From the NCBI GenBank assembly GCA_018062285.1, contig JAGOSO010000003.1, positions 70,992 through 106,956 on the forward strand: DNA of 35,965 bases, written 5' to 3'. The DNA comes from Minisyncoccota bacterium. Lineage in GTDB: Bacteria; Patescibacteriota; Minisyncoccia; 2-02-FULL-40-12; GWA2-44-9. The position numbers and the translations under genes were made by a program. The notes under the pieces are model-generated. The model was not told the DNA's origin and searched no databases. It saw nothing but the letters and a program-made list of their open reading frames with translations. Shown here piece after piece: positions 13,768-22,131 of this stretch (its first letter is position 1; each line of letters starts with the position of its first letter).

Positions 13768-14127
13768 GGGGATGAAAGGCCTCGACATTGGTTCTTTCTA
13801 CAATTGACGCTGAGAGTGGATGATCGTTAACCACTTAAATTCCTCGATTAAAAATCTGTAACTGGCAATCAAAATACCAATTACGCTTTCGCCTAACCTA
13901 GTTAGGTAAGCCATTCTACCGCGATGCTCGCTAGCGGATTCTAGAGTGTCATTAGCGAACTTTAGCAGAACCGTTGTCCTTCCGAATTCTGCTGAAAAAT
14001 AGTAAGGGCTAGCGTGCGTTTATTTTGTTCATTTTTTAAGCGCCCGCGAAACAACAAATGAAATATTTCAGTACACGTCATTGCGGTAAACCTTTGGACG
14101 GCGGTTCAAATCCGCCCATCTCCACCA
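13768..14127 (+). ncRNA. ssrA: tmRNA (SsrA)
   Basis: A one-piece tmRNA of about 360 bases that rescues stalled ribosomes and tags the nascent protein. The 5' end GGGGATGAAAGGCCTCGACA is typical and pairs with CATCTCC before the encoded ACCA 3' end. The T-arm GGCGGTTCAAATCCGCC is at the 3' end. The tag frame can be read from the GGC resume codon at 13864: GNQNTNYAFA, then TAA at 13894-13896. The tag keeps the hydrophobic YAxA ending but has only one terminal Ala. The middle should hold pseudoknots, not traced here. smpB is convergent and 34 bases away, and a hairpin lies between. Confidence 0.95.
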
Positions 14128-14130
14128 AAA

Positions 14131-14160
14131 ATCAAAAATCGCCTTAAGGCGATTTTTGAT
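14131..14160. terminator. Bidirectional terminator between tmRNA and smpB
   Basis: A 13-bp perfect stem (ATCAAAAATCGCC and its complement) with loop TTAA. A-rich and T-rich flanks make it usable in both directions. It abuts the smpB stop at 14161. Confidence 0.85.
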
Positions 14161-14607
14161 TTAGTCCTCACTGAGTCCTCTTTGTTTTCGGCGGGCTGAG
14201 TCTTTGGTTTTTAGAGAGGCGCGTTTGTCGTATTTCTTTTTACCGCGGGCGATACCAATGAGGAGTTTTAATCTACCCTTGGCATCGTAAATTTTTAATG
14301 GAATTAAAGTTAAACCTTGCGACTGGGCCAAATCATTAATGACGTTGATTTGTTTTTTAGATAGTAAAAGAATTCGACTAGCAGTCGGATCAAAATCAGC
14401 CGGAGTGTTGTTGGCTTGATAGGGGGAGATGGTGGCACCAATAAGTTGTGGCCGGCCATTAACCATTTTCACAAATGAACCTTTGATTGAAGCTTTGCCA
14501 GCTTTGACGGCTTTGACTTCGTGACCCTTCAAAACCAAACCCGCCTCGATTGTCTCAAGAATCTCATAGTCAAACCCCGCCTTTGAATTGTTCACATATT
14601 CAGCCAT
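14161..14607 (-). CDS. smpB: SsrA-binding protein SmpB
   Basis: SmpB binds the tRNA-like domain of tmRNA and brings it to stalled ribosomes. The 148-residue protein has the family hallmarks: NSKAGFDYEILETIEAGLVLKG, HEVKAVKAGKASIKGSFV, SRILLLSKKQI, GLTLIPLKIYDAKGRLKLLIG and the basic C-terminal tail KKYDKRASLKTKDSARRKQRG that enters the mRNA channel. The ATG at 14607 is preceded by TATTAT with exactly 6 bases between, so the message may be leaderless. It is encoded next to and convergent with its RNA partner ssrA, a common arrangement. Confidence 0.97.
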   Translation of the reverse strand: MAEYVNNSKAGFDYEILETIEAGLVLKGHEVKAVKAGKASIKGSFVKMVNGRPQLIGATISPYQANNTPADFDPTASRILLLSKKQINVINDLAQSQGLTLIPLKIYDAKGRLKLLIGIARGKKKYDKRASLKTKDSARRKQRGLSED

Positions 14608-14637
14608 GAGGCTATAATACTTGGTTATTTAAAAAAC

Positions 14638-14665
14638 ATAAAGGACGCCTTTCGGCGTCCTTTAT
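14638..14665 (-). terminator. Terminator of the htrA-like gene
   Basis: ATAAAGGACGCC, loop TTTC, and the complementary arm to 14665. On the minus strand the stem is followed by an A/T-rich tract ending in TTTTTT. It lies 1 base past the htrA-like stop and before smpB. Confidence 0.75.
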
Positions 14666-14666
14666 C

Positions 14667-15734
14667 CTACTTACGTTCTTCGAGAATCGTTTTAACTTTC
14701 AATTCGGCACCGGCGCGGAGAATGGTGAGTTCGATTTCGTCACCAACTTTTAATTTCTTGAGGAGTTCGACTAAATCAGTGTCTTCAGGAATTTCTTCAT
14801 TGTTAACGTGGGTGATGATATCGTTTTCTTTTATACCGGCTCGGTCAGCAGGGGAACCAGGAATTACAGCGATAGAATTTGGGCGATGGTCACGAACAAC
14901 TAAAGCACCTTTGTCGCGCGGTAAATGATATTGGTTCTGGAATTTTTTGTTGAGTGGTAAGCAGAGTAAGCCCAAGAATGGTTTTACGATGCGACCAAAC
15001 TTGGCGATGTCTTCTAAGTCTTGTTTGGCCCAATTAATAGGAATAGCAAATCCTATGTTCTGTGCGCCAAAGATAATAGCGGTGTTGATGCCAATGGCTT
15101 CACCGTCCAAGTTGATTAACGGTCCGCCAGAATTTCCTTGGTTGATAGCAACGTCGGTTTGAAGAACGCCACGCAAGTGTTCCATTTCTCCATCAGTACC
15201 AAGAGCGGCAGAAATTGTTCGAGCCATACCAGAGATGATGCCCTTGGAAACACTGTTGCGGAATAAGCCCAAAGCATTACCGATGGCGATGACTGATTGG
15301 CCAAGTTCTAGACCTTCGGAGTTTCCAAGTTTAACGACTGGCAAATCAGTAGCTTCGATTTTAACAACTGCGATATCACTGACTGGATCACGAGCTACAA
15401 CTTTGGCTGGGTATTCTTTGCCATCATTTGTAACGACGGTGTAGTCAGCATCAATGTCATAGACAACGTGTTTGTTGGTGAGGATTAATCCATCGGCCTG
15501 AACAACGAATCCTGAGCCGCCACCGACTTTAACTTTCTCTCCATTTGTAGATGGTGCGCCTTCAGTTGGCGTCTGGTTCATCCCAAAAGGATTTGGGAAA
15601 GGCATCATTGGTAATGGCATATTGCCCTGAATCTGAGGCATGAACTTTGATATGACAATACTAACAACCCCCGGGTAAGCCTTCTTAACTGCTTCGATTG
15701 GTAACGCGTCGTATTGAGTTGAATTCATTTCCAT
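14667..15734 (-). CDS. HtrA/DegP-type serine protease with one PDZ domain
   Basis: A trypsin-like protease and quality-control enzyme of 355 residues. The catalytic triad is visible as His89 (LTNKHVV), Asp120 (DPVSDIAVVK) and Ser202 (GNSGGPL). One PDZ domain covers about residues 255-350, with GSPADRAGIKENDIITHVN. A Pro/Met-rich loop (about 35-60) replaces part of the usual N-terminal region. Neither a signal peptide nor a membrane anchor is visible, unlike most DegP/DegS proteins. No ATG, GTG or TTG lies between the upstream in-frame TGA and the ATG at 15734, so an N-terminal signal has not simply been missed. It may act in the cytoplasm or leave by another route. It lies between the Nudix gene and smpB, with its own terminator. 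Confidence 0.92.
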   Translation of the reverse strand: MEMNSTQYDALPIEAVKKAYPGVVSIVISKFMPQIQGNMPLPMMPFPNPFGMNQTPTEGAPSTNGEKVKVGGGSGFVVQADGLILTNKHVVYDIDADYTVVTNDGKEYPAKVVARDPVSDIAVVKIEATDLPVVKLGNSEGLELGQSVIAIGNALGLFRNSVSKGIISGMARTISAALGTDGEMEHLRGVLQTDVAINQGNSGGPLINLDGEAIGINTAIIFGAQNIGFAIPINWAKQDLEDIAKFGRIVKPFLGLLCLPLNKKFQNQYHLPRDKGALVVRDHRPNSIAVIPGSPADRAGIKENDIITHVNNEEIPEDTDLVELLKKLKVGDEIELTILRAGAELKVKTILEERK

Positions 15735-15775
15735 GAGGATAATATTAGCATAGGGATAAAAAATAGAAAGCCCGT

Positions 15776-16243
15776 TTATTCAACGGACTTTATTGTGTAG
15801 GACTCAACGGCGGTGTTGTCTTCGTTAAAGAAGAATTCACCCTCAAGCTTTTCTCCTTTTAGCACCCTTGGGAGCCAGTATTGGTCGTCTATCCACATTT
15901 TGTCGTAAGGGATGTCTTCGTTGCGGAACCACTGTGGTCTCATTTCTTCTGATTCTTGTGGTTCTCCAGACCATGTTGAGGTTGTAAAAACATGGGTATG
16001 GTAGATAGTGCCATCTTTGATATGGAAGATGAATTCGGCAACCTTGATAAGAAATGTTGTGTCAGGGATTGATACACCAATTTCTTCTTGCGTTTCACGA
16101 ATAGCACATTCTTCAATGGTTTCGCCTTGGTTCTGTTTCCCTCCAGCCCCATTCCATTTATTGGCGCCGAAACCACGCTTCTTCATGGCCAGAAGAGTCT
16201 CACCAGGCTTTGTTAAAAAACAAATTGTTGACTGATGTGTCAT
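15776..16243 (-). CDS. Nudix hydrolase, MutT/MTH1-like
   Basis: A 155-residue Nudix protein. The Nudix box, G35-x5-E41-x7-R49-E50-T-Q-E53-E54-I-G56, matches the consensus exactly and binds the catalytic metal. The preceding KWNGAGGK and GFGANKWNG resemble MTH1-type 8-oxo-dGTP hydrolases, so nucleotide-pool sanitation is a reasonable guess; substrate cannot be fixed from sequence. The central Trp-rich segment (STWSGEPQESEEMRPQWF) also fits MTH1. The ATG at 16243 is preferred to the TTG two codons upstream. It is divergent from argS, with about 80 bases between them. Confidence 0.92.
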   Translation of the reverse strand: MTHQSTICFLTKPGETLLAMKKRGFGANKWNGAGGKQNQGETIEECAIRETQEEIGVSIPDTTFLIKVAEFIFHIKDGTIYHTHVFTTSTWSGEPQESEEMRPQWFRNEDIPYDKMWIDDQYWLPRVLKGEKLEGEFFFNEDNTAVESYTIKSVE

Positions 16244-16309
16244 GATCAAGTTTTATCACATTGATTTATGACAGACAATACCATTAAAGCTAGATAAAAT
16301 ATTAATTTT

Positions 16310-16318
16310 TGGTATTAT
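16310..16318 (+). promoter_or_regulatory. Extended -10 element directly upstream of argS
   Basis: TGGTATTAT, 6 bases before the argS ATG. The predicted transcription start coincides with the start codon, so the message should be leaderless. Confidence 0.6.
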
Positions 16319-16324
16319 GGAGCC

Positions 16325-17989
16325 ATGTTTAATTCTCCGAGAAGTTCAATAAAGAAAGCACTACTAGAAATCACAGAAAGTGATTTTGATGTTTTGGTGC
16401 CGCCAGATTCTAAGTTGGGGGACTATTCTACTAATGTTGCTTTTATCTTGGCCAAGAAGGAAGGCAAGAAGCCAGCTGATGTTGCCAATGAATTAAGAGA
16501 AAAACTAGCCGGTGGTGTTTTGGGTTCAATGTTTGATATGCAGGTTGCCCCAAATGGATTTTTGAATTTTTATGCTAAGTCAGAATTTTTGCAGAATCAA
16601 TTGGGGGAGATAAGTAAGAATGAAACTTATGGCCGAACCACTGATGGTAAAGGTAAAAAGATTATCGTTGAGTATTCTTCTCCTAATATTGCCAAGCCAA
16701 TGCATGTTGGTCACTTACGTTCTAATATAATCGGCGACTCGCTGGGAAATATTTACGAAAAACTTGGCTTCGATGTTGTCCGCTGGAACTATCTTGGTGA
16801 TTGGGGGACTCAATTTGGAAAAGTCATAGCTGGTTACAAAAAATGGGGAGAAGGTAAAGAAGATTTTACCATGGGTGATTTATTGCAGTGGTATGTAAAA
16901 GCTGGTGCTGAATTGCCAGAAGAAGTTGGTGCTGAAGAATTTAAAAAATTAGAAAACGGTGATTCCGAAAATAGAAAGCTCTGGGAGAGAGTTCGAGAAA
17001 TTTCTATTGCTGAATTAAAAACAATTTATCAATCCCTAGGGACACGTTCCTTTGATGTCTATAAAGGTGAGAGCGACTATGAGCCTAAGCTCAAGCCATT
17101 AATAGAAGACTTGGAACAAAAAGGGTTTGCCAAGGAAAGTGAAGGGGCTTTGATTATTGATTTGGGCGAGATGACGCCAATGTTGTTGCGCAAATCAGAT
17201 GGTGCCACCTTGTATGCTACTCGCGACATCACTAGTTTGCAGGATCGCATCGAAAGCCATCATCCCGATAAAATTTTATACGTCGTAGCCAACCAGCAGG
17301 CATTACATTTTGAACAATTGTTTGCCGTGGCCAAAAAATTAGGTTGGGATAAATCCGAATTAACTCACGTTAAATTCGGAATGGTTTTGGGTGAAGATGG
17401 AAAGAAGTTGGCCACTCGAGAGGGGAAGGTTGTACCGCTGCAAGAAGTGATTGATAAAATTACTGAACTCGCCAAGCAAACTGTTTTGCAAAAGAACCCT
17501 GAATCAAAGAATGTGGACGAGGTGGCTCATGTCGTTGCTATTGGTGCATTAAAATACAACGACCTCAAACAGCATCCATATTCGGATATTGAATTTGATT
17601 GGAAGGCGATGTTGGATTTGTCTGGCAACAGTGGTCCTTACATTCAGTACACCTATGCTCGCTTGGCTAACATTTTAAATAAGGCCGGAAGTTTTGGTGA
17701 AGGTGATTTAAAATTATTAGTTGAACCAACTGAGCGAGCCATGATGCGCCAACTTTTGGATTACCCTTATGCCATCCAAGAATGTGCTGAACGTTATGCT
17801 CTGAATGGCCTCGCTCTCTATTTGTATGACTTGGCCCATCTCTCAAACCAATTCTATGAACTGGTCCATGTATTGGAAGATGAGGACACTTCTCGCCGTG
17901 ATGCCCGCTTGTTGCTCATCAAAACAGTTGCCCGTACTCTCAAAGACGGCCTCTCTGTATTAGGTATCCAAACCCTTGAAAGAATCTAG
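16325..17989 (+). CDS. argS: Arginine--tRNA ligase
   Basis: A class I synthetase for tRNA-Arg, 554 residues, near the usual length. The short N-terminal Add1 domain includes LGDYSTNVAF and APNGFLNF. HVGH (127-130) in SSPNIAKPMHVGHLRSNIIG is the HIGH motif, and NYLGDWGTQFGKVI is diagnostic for ArgRS. KKLATR (360-365) stands for KMSKS in the diverged form typical of ArgRS. The C-terminal DALR anticodon domain ends in LLIKTVARTLKDGLSVLGI. An extended -10 element lies 6 bases before the ATG. It is followed closely by ileS. Confidence 0.97.
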   Translation: MFNSPRSSIKKALLEITESDFDVLVPPDSKLGDYSTNVAFILAKKEGKKPADVANELREKLAGGVLGSMFDMQVAPNGFLNFYAKSEFLQNQLGEISKNETYGRTTDGKGKKIIVEYSSPNIAKPMHVGHLRSNIIGDSLGNIYEKLGFDVVRWNYLGDWGTQFGKVIAGYKKWGEGKEDFTMGDLLQWYVKAGAELPEEVGAEEFKKLENGDSENRKLWERVREISIAELKTIYQSLGTRSFDVYKGESDYEPKLKPLIEDLEQKGFAKESEGALIIDLGEMTPMLLRKSDGATLYATRDITSLQDRIESHHPDKILYVVANQQALHFEQLFAVAKKLGWDKSELTHVKFGMVLGEDGKKLATREGKVVPLQEVIDKITELAKQTVLQKNPESKNVDEVAHVVAIGALKYNDLKQHPYSDIEFDWKAMLDLSGNSGPYIQYTYARLANILNKAGSFGEGDLKLLVEPTERAMMRQLLDYPYAIQECAERYALNGLALYLYDLAHLSNQFYELVHVLEDEDTSRRDARLLLIKTVARTLKDGLSVLGIQTLERI

Positions 17990-18033
17990 GTTCTGATTGA
18001 ATAAGGCCACTATTTATTGTATAGTGAGTATCT

Positions 18034-21000
18034 ATGTATGACTTCAAAGAGACAGAGTCTAGAGTAAGTAAATTCTGGGCTGACCATTCTATTTTTGAAA
18101 AGTCACTCGAGCTTCGCCGGAAGGGGAAGCGTTTCGTGTTCTGGGAGGGCCCACCAACGGCCAATGGCTTGCCTCATACCGGCCATTTCTTAACTCGTAT
18201 TTATAAAGATGTTTACGGACGCTACAAAACCATGCGTGGCTTTTTCGTTTCTCGTAAAGCTGGCTGGGATACTCATGGTTTGCCAGTCGAAATCGAAATC
18301 GAAAAAGAATTAGGTTTCAATAATAAAAAGCAGGTTGAAGAATACGGTATTGCTAAATTTAATCGCAAGGCTCGCCAGAGTGTTTGGAAATATACTCACG
18401 AGTGGGAAGAGATGACACGCAAGATGGGTTTCTGGTTAGATCTCGATCACCCTTATGTTACCTACGAGAACAACTATATGGAATCGGTTTGGAGTATCTT
18501 GAAAACTGTTTCTGACAAAGGTTTGCTTTATCAGGCCCATAAAGTTGTTCCTTTCTGTGCCCGTTGCGGTACACCGCTTTCTGCCCACGAAGTTGCCCAG
18601 GGTTACAAAACCGTAAAAGATACATCGGTTTATTTGAAATTTAAAGTTAAGGATCAAGAAAATACTTTTATCTTGGCTTGGACAACCACACCATGGACCT
18701 TGCCTGGCAACGTCGCTTTGGCAGTTGGTGCAGAGGTGAATTATGTTTATGTTCAAAAAGATGGAGAAACTCTTATTCTCGCCAAAGACTTATTAGAAAA
18801 AATACTCGGTGAAGGTAACGCAATCGACAAAGAAGTTCCTGGTTCTGAATTAGTCGGCATGGAATACGAGTCATTGTTTGATGTTCCAGAATTAAAATCA
18901 GAAAATTCATACAAGGTTTATCCGGCCGACTTTGTAACCACCACTGATGGTACTGGTGTCGTCCACACTGCCGTGATGTACGGCGAAGACGATTATGTTT
19001 TAGGCACTAAATTAAATTTACCTAAGGTTCATACTGTTAACGAACAGGGCCATTTTATTGATTCAATTGGTGATGGCTTGGCAGGTAAGTATGTAAAAAG
19101 TAAGGGGACAGAAGATTTAATTATTGAAAAATTAAAAGAAAGAAATCAGTTATTTAAAGTTGAAGAATACGAACACGAATATCCATTCTGTTGGCGCTGC
19201 AACACGCCATTATTGTATTACGCTAAGACCGCTTGGTTTATCCGCACATCAGCCATCAACAAAGAATTGTTGGCCAACAATGCGACTGTAAATTGGAAAC
19301 CAGAACACGTTAAAGACGGACGCTTTGGCCAGTGGATTAAAGAAGGCCGAGATTGGACTCTTTCCCGTGAACGCTATTGGGGCACCCCATTACCAATTTG
19401 GGAATGTGTTCAGTGTGATCACAAAACAACAATAGGTTCGATCAAAGAATTAGAAAAATTATCAATCGGTCAGAAAAATACTTACTATGTGATGCGTCAT
19501 AGCTTAAGTACGCGTAATGAGGCAGGAACAAACATTGTAAGCTCGCACTTAGAATCAGACAAATACCATCTCACTGAAGAGGGTAAGGGGATGGTGGAAC
19601 GCTCTTTGGAGTTATTGAAACTGGATGGTGTTGATGCAATTTATTCCTCACCATTTTTACGTACAAAAGAAACTGCAGAAATTGCAGGTAAGGTGTTGCA
19701 TCATACTGTCGAGGTTGATGCGCGGTTGTCTGAGATTGATCGCCCAATTGAATTTGAGGGACAAACTCCAGCCGAAGGCATGGAAAAGGAAAGCGATGAA
19801 TCAATAAGAACACGACTCGCAGAATTTATTAAAGAGATAGAAACAAAACATAAAAATAAGAAAATTTTGATTGTTACGCACATGCGCCCGATGTATCTAT
19901 TGCAGGCGATTGCGGGTGGTTATTCTAGTGCAGAACTAAAAAATAAAGATGGTCTTAATTTTTCTTTGCCCAATCTTGCTGAAATAAGAAAATTAGAATG
20001 GCGCAATATTCCACGCAATGAATATGGTGAATTGGATTTGCACCGACCATTTATAGATGAGGTGGTTATTAAGTGTACTCAGTGTAAATCAAAGATGAGG
20101 AAGATCCCTGATTTGATTGACGTCTGGTTTGACTCTGGGGCAATGCCTTATGCTCAATGGCACTACCCATTCGAGAATAAAGATGTCTTCAAGAAACAAT
20201 TCCCAGCTGATTTCATCGTTGAGGGTATGGATCAAACTCGTGGTTGGTTCTGGTCTCTCTTGGGTATTGCAACCCTGCTCGGTTATGGCGCTCCATACAA
20301 AAACGTAATGGCTCTCGGTTTCACTCTGGATTCCAAAGGTGTTAAGGAATCAAAATCAAAAGGAAACTACGTTCCAATTCTTGAATTCATGGGTCAGCAT
20401 GGCTCTGATGTTTTGCGTTGGTATTTTGCTTCAACAATGACAGCTGGTGAGAATAAATCAGTTATTCCTCGCGAGATCGACGACAAATTAAAAGGTTTCT
20501 TCTTCACCCTTCAGAACTGTCTTCGCTTCTATGAATTGTATGCTGCTGAAGAAAAAGGAGAGATCGCCAAATTAACTACGCTCGATAAATGGTTGATGTC
20601 TCGTTTGTATCGAACAATAGATACTGTCACAAATAGCCTCGATACTTATGACGTTGTTGTTGCTGGCCGTGCCCTAGAGCAGTTTGTTGCCGAAGATTTA
20701 TCCAACTGGTGGTTGCGTCGTTCTCGCCGTCGGAAAGAAGCTTTACCATTGCTGCGCAGTGTCTTGATTGAAGTTTCAAAATTAATCGCGCCATTTACAC
20801 CATTCATGGCCGAAGATTCATATCGCCGTATGGGTGGAGAGTTAGAATCGGTCCATTTGGCTGATTGGCCAAAGGTCCAAAAGAAATATATCGATGACAA
20901 ACTCGAAGCTGAGATGGTTAATGCCCGTGCTGTTATCGCCGCAGGCTTAGCTGAACGTAAAAATAAACAATTCAAAGTTCGTCAGCCTTTATCTTCTGTC

Positions 21001-21399
21001 ACAATCAAAAACGGAAAGTTTAGTCGTGACCTTGAAGGTTTAATCAAAGAAGAATTAAACGTTAAGAAAGTTGAATACAACAAAGAACAGGAGACTGAAG
21101 TTGTTCTCGATCTTGTTTTAACTCCGGCTTTGACCCGCGAAGGTTATGCCCGCGAACTGATGCGTCAGATTCAAGACATGCGCAAAGAAGCCAAGTATCA
21201 AATGGATGAATCGGTTATGGTTGATTGGCACAGCGAAGACTCAGAAGTTGTTTCTGCTATTACTGAATGGTCCGATGCGATAAAAGCCGATACTGTCCTA
21301 AAGACCTTAGAACAAAAAGAAAAACATGGTCTCTACGACATCGAAAAAGAATCCGAGCTAGCTCCTAGTAAAAAGATTTGGTTAGGTATTAAGAAATAG
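18034..21399 (+). CDS. ileS: Isoleucine--tRNA ligase with embedded histidine-phosphatase domain
   Basis: A class I synthetase for tRNA-Ile, resembling the eukaryote-like IleRS type. HTGH (48-51) is the HIGH motif and KESKS (771-775) replaces KMSKS. The editing domain includes AWTTTPWTLPGNVALAVG and TGVVHTAVMYGEDDY. Unusually, residues about 483-656 are an insertion with all signatures of a histidine phosphatase: TYYVMRHSLSTRNE (R488, H489), SSPFLRTKETAE (R543), LSEID (E567) and IVTHMRP (H616). It sits between IGSIKELEKL and ELDLHRPFIDEV, next to the catalytic core. The frame is continuous with flanking IleRS on both sides. Total length is 1121 residues, about 946 without the insertion. TATAGT lies 8 bases before the ATG. 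recO starts 1 base after the stop. Confidence 0.96.
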   Translation: MYDFKETESRVSKFWADHSIFEKSLELRRKGKRFVFWEGPPTANGLPHTGHFLTRIYKDVYGRYKTMRGFFVSRKAGWDTHGLPVEIEIEKELGFNNKKQVEEYGIAKFNRKARQSVWKYTHEWEEMTRKMGFWLDLDHPYVTYENNYMESVWSILKTVSDKGLLYQAHKVVPFCARCGTPLSAHEVAQGYKTVKDTSVYLKFKVKDQENTFILAWTTTPWTLPGNVALAVGAEVNYVYVQKDGETLILAKDLLEKILGEGNAIDKEVPGSELVGMEYESLFDVPELKSENSYKVYPADFVTTTDGTGVVHTAVMYGEDDYVLGTKLNLPKVHTVNEQGHFIDSIGDGLAGKYVKSKGTEDLIIEKLKERNQLFKVEEYEHEYPFCWRCNTPLLYYAKTAWFIRTSAINKELLANNATVNWKPEHVKDGRFGQWIKEGRDWTLSRERYWGTPLPIWECVQCDHKTTIGSIKELEKLSIGQKNTYYVMRHSLSTRNEAGTNIVSSHLESDKYHLTEEGKGMVERSLELLKLDGVDAIYSSPFLRTKETAEIAGKVLHHTVEVDARLSEIDRPIEFEGQTPAEGMEKESDESIRTRLAEFIKEIETKHKNKKILIVTHMRPMYLLQAIAGGYSSAELKNKDGLNFSLPNLAEIRKLEWRNIPRNEYGELDLHRPFIDEVVIKCTQCKSKMRKIPDLIDVWFDSGAMPYAQWHYPFENKDVFKKQFPADFIVEGMDQTRGWFWSLLGIATLLGYGAPYKNVMALGFTLDSKGVKESKSKGNYVPILEFMGQHGSDVLRWYFASTMTAGENKSVIPREIDDKLKGFFFTLQNCLRFYELYAAEEKGEIAKLTTLDKWLMSRLYRTIDTVTNSLDTYDVVVAGRALEQFVAEDLSNWWLRRSRRRKEALPLLRSVLIEVSKLIAPFTPFMAEDSYRRMGGELESVHLADWPKVQKKYIDDKLEAEMVNARAVIAAGLAERKNKQFKVRQPLSSVTIKNGKFSRDLEGLIKEELNVKKVEYNKEQETEVVLDLVLTPALTREGYARELMRQIQDMRKEAKYQMDESVMVDWHSEDSEVVSAITEWSDAIKADTVLKTLEQKEKHGLYDIEKESELAPSKKIWLGIKK

Positions 21400-21400
21400 A

Positions 21401-22120
21401 ATGCGAACCAAGGCGATCGTGATTAGAAAACAGCAGGCGAATGAGTTTGATCAGATCGTTACTTTGTATTCAGAGGATTTTGGGACTATGCGAGCGATGG
21501 CGAGAGGAATCTGTCGGCCAACTTCGGTACAATCGATGCATTTGGAATTATTAAACGCTGTTGAGTTTGAGGTGATTCACGGCAAAGCCTTGCCGATTAT
21601 TTCTTCGGCGGTCATGAGCCATCAGTACAATGGAATAAAAGAATCGTTGCCTAAGCTGGCAGCGGTGCAATTTTTCACAGAAGTTTTGGATAAGATTGCT
21701 TTTGAAAACGAAAAAGATACAAATCTTTGGAATTTTTTTAATGCAATGTTGGTTGATTTTGACACATTCGCAGAGGCCGAGACTTTATCTTTATTCAGAA
21801 AACACCAAGCCAACTTTTTGAGAGTTTTAGGCTATGCACCTCAGATTGATAGATGTGTTGTTTGTTCTGTTGATCCACAAACTGGTCCAGAGAGAATGGT
21901 GGCTTTGAGTACTGAGTTGGGTGGAGTGATGTGTTCTGATTGTTTTTTGGCTGGCGGGAAAGGAATTTTATTTGATAAGACTGATTTGGGTCTACTGAGT
22001 GGCGCACCGTCTGCAATGCCCGTGTCTGTAAGTAGACATTCCGCCCTAGATACTTTTTTTGAATTTACTGTTGGACGGAAGATCTCCTCTCTCAGTTTTC
22101 TTTACCAAGTTATAAAATGA
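21401..22120 (+). CDS. recO: DNA repair protein RecO
   Basis: RecO loads RecA at ssDNA gaps with RecR. The 239-residue protein has the N-terminal OB fold (MRTKAIVIRKQQANEFDQIVTLYSEDFGTMRAMARGI, the typical opening), a helical domain, and a zinc-finger with Cys152, Cys155, Cys178 and Cys181 (CVVC and CSDC). The length matches the family. It begins 1 base after the ileS stop with no Shine-Dalgarno sequence of its own, so translational coupling to ileS is likely. It ends with TGA. Confidence 0.93.
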   Translation: MRTKAIVIRKQQANEFDQIVTLYSEDFGTMRAMARGICRPTSVQSMHLELLNAVEFEVIHGKALPIISSAVMSHQYNGIKESLPKLAAVQFFTEVLDKIAFENEKDTNLWNFFNAMLVDFDTFAEAETLSLFRKHQANFLRVLGYAPQIDRCVVCSVDPQTGPERMVALSTELGGVMCSDCFLAGGKGILFDKTDLGLLSGAPSAMPVSVSRHSALDTFFEFTVGRKISSLSFLYQVIK

Positions 22121-22126
22121 TATAAT
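22118..22126 (+). promoter_or_regulatory. Extended -10 element of the repeat membrane protein gene
   Basis: TGATATAAT, a perfect TGnTATAAT that overlaps the recO stop codon. Five bases separate it from the ATG, so the message should be leaderless. Confidence 0.6.
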
Positions 22127-22131
22127 AAGCT

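Noticed and set aside
13891-13908. An alternative tmRNA tag frame reading AIKIPITLSPNLVR
   Set aside because: The +1-shifted frame gives GNQNTNYAFA, which matches known tag endings much better.
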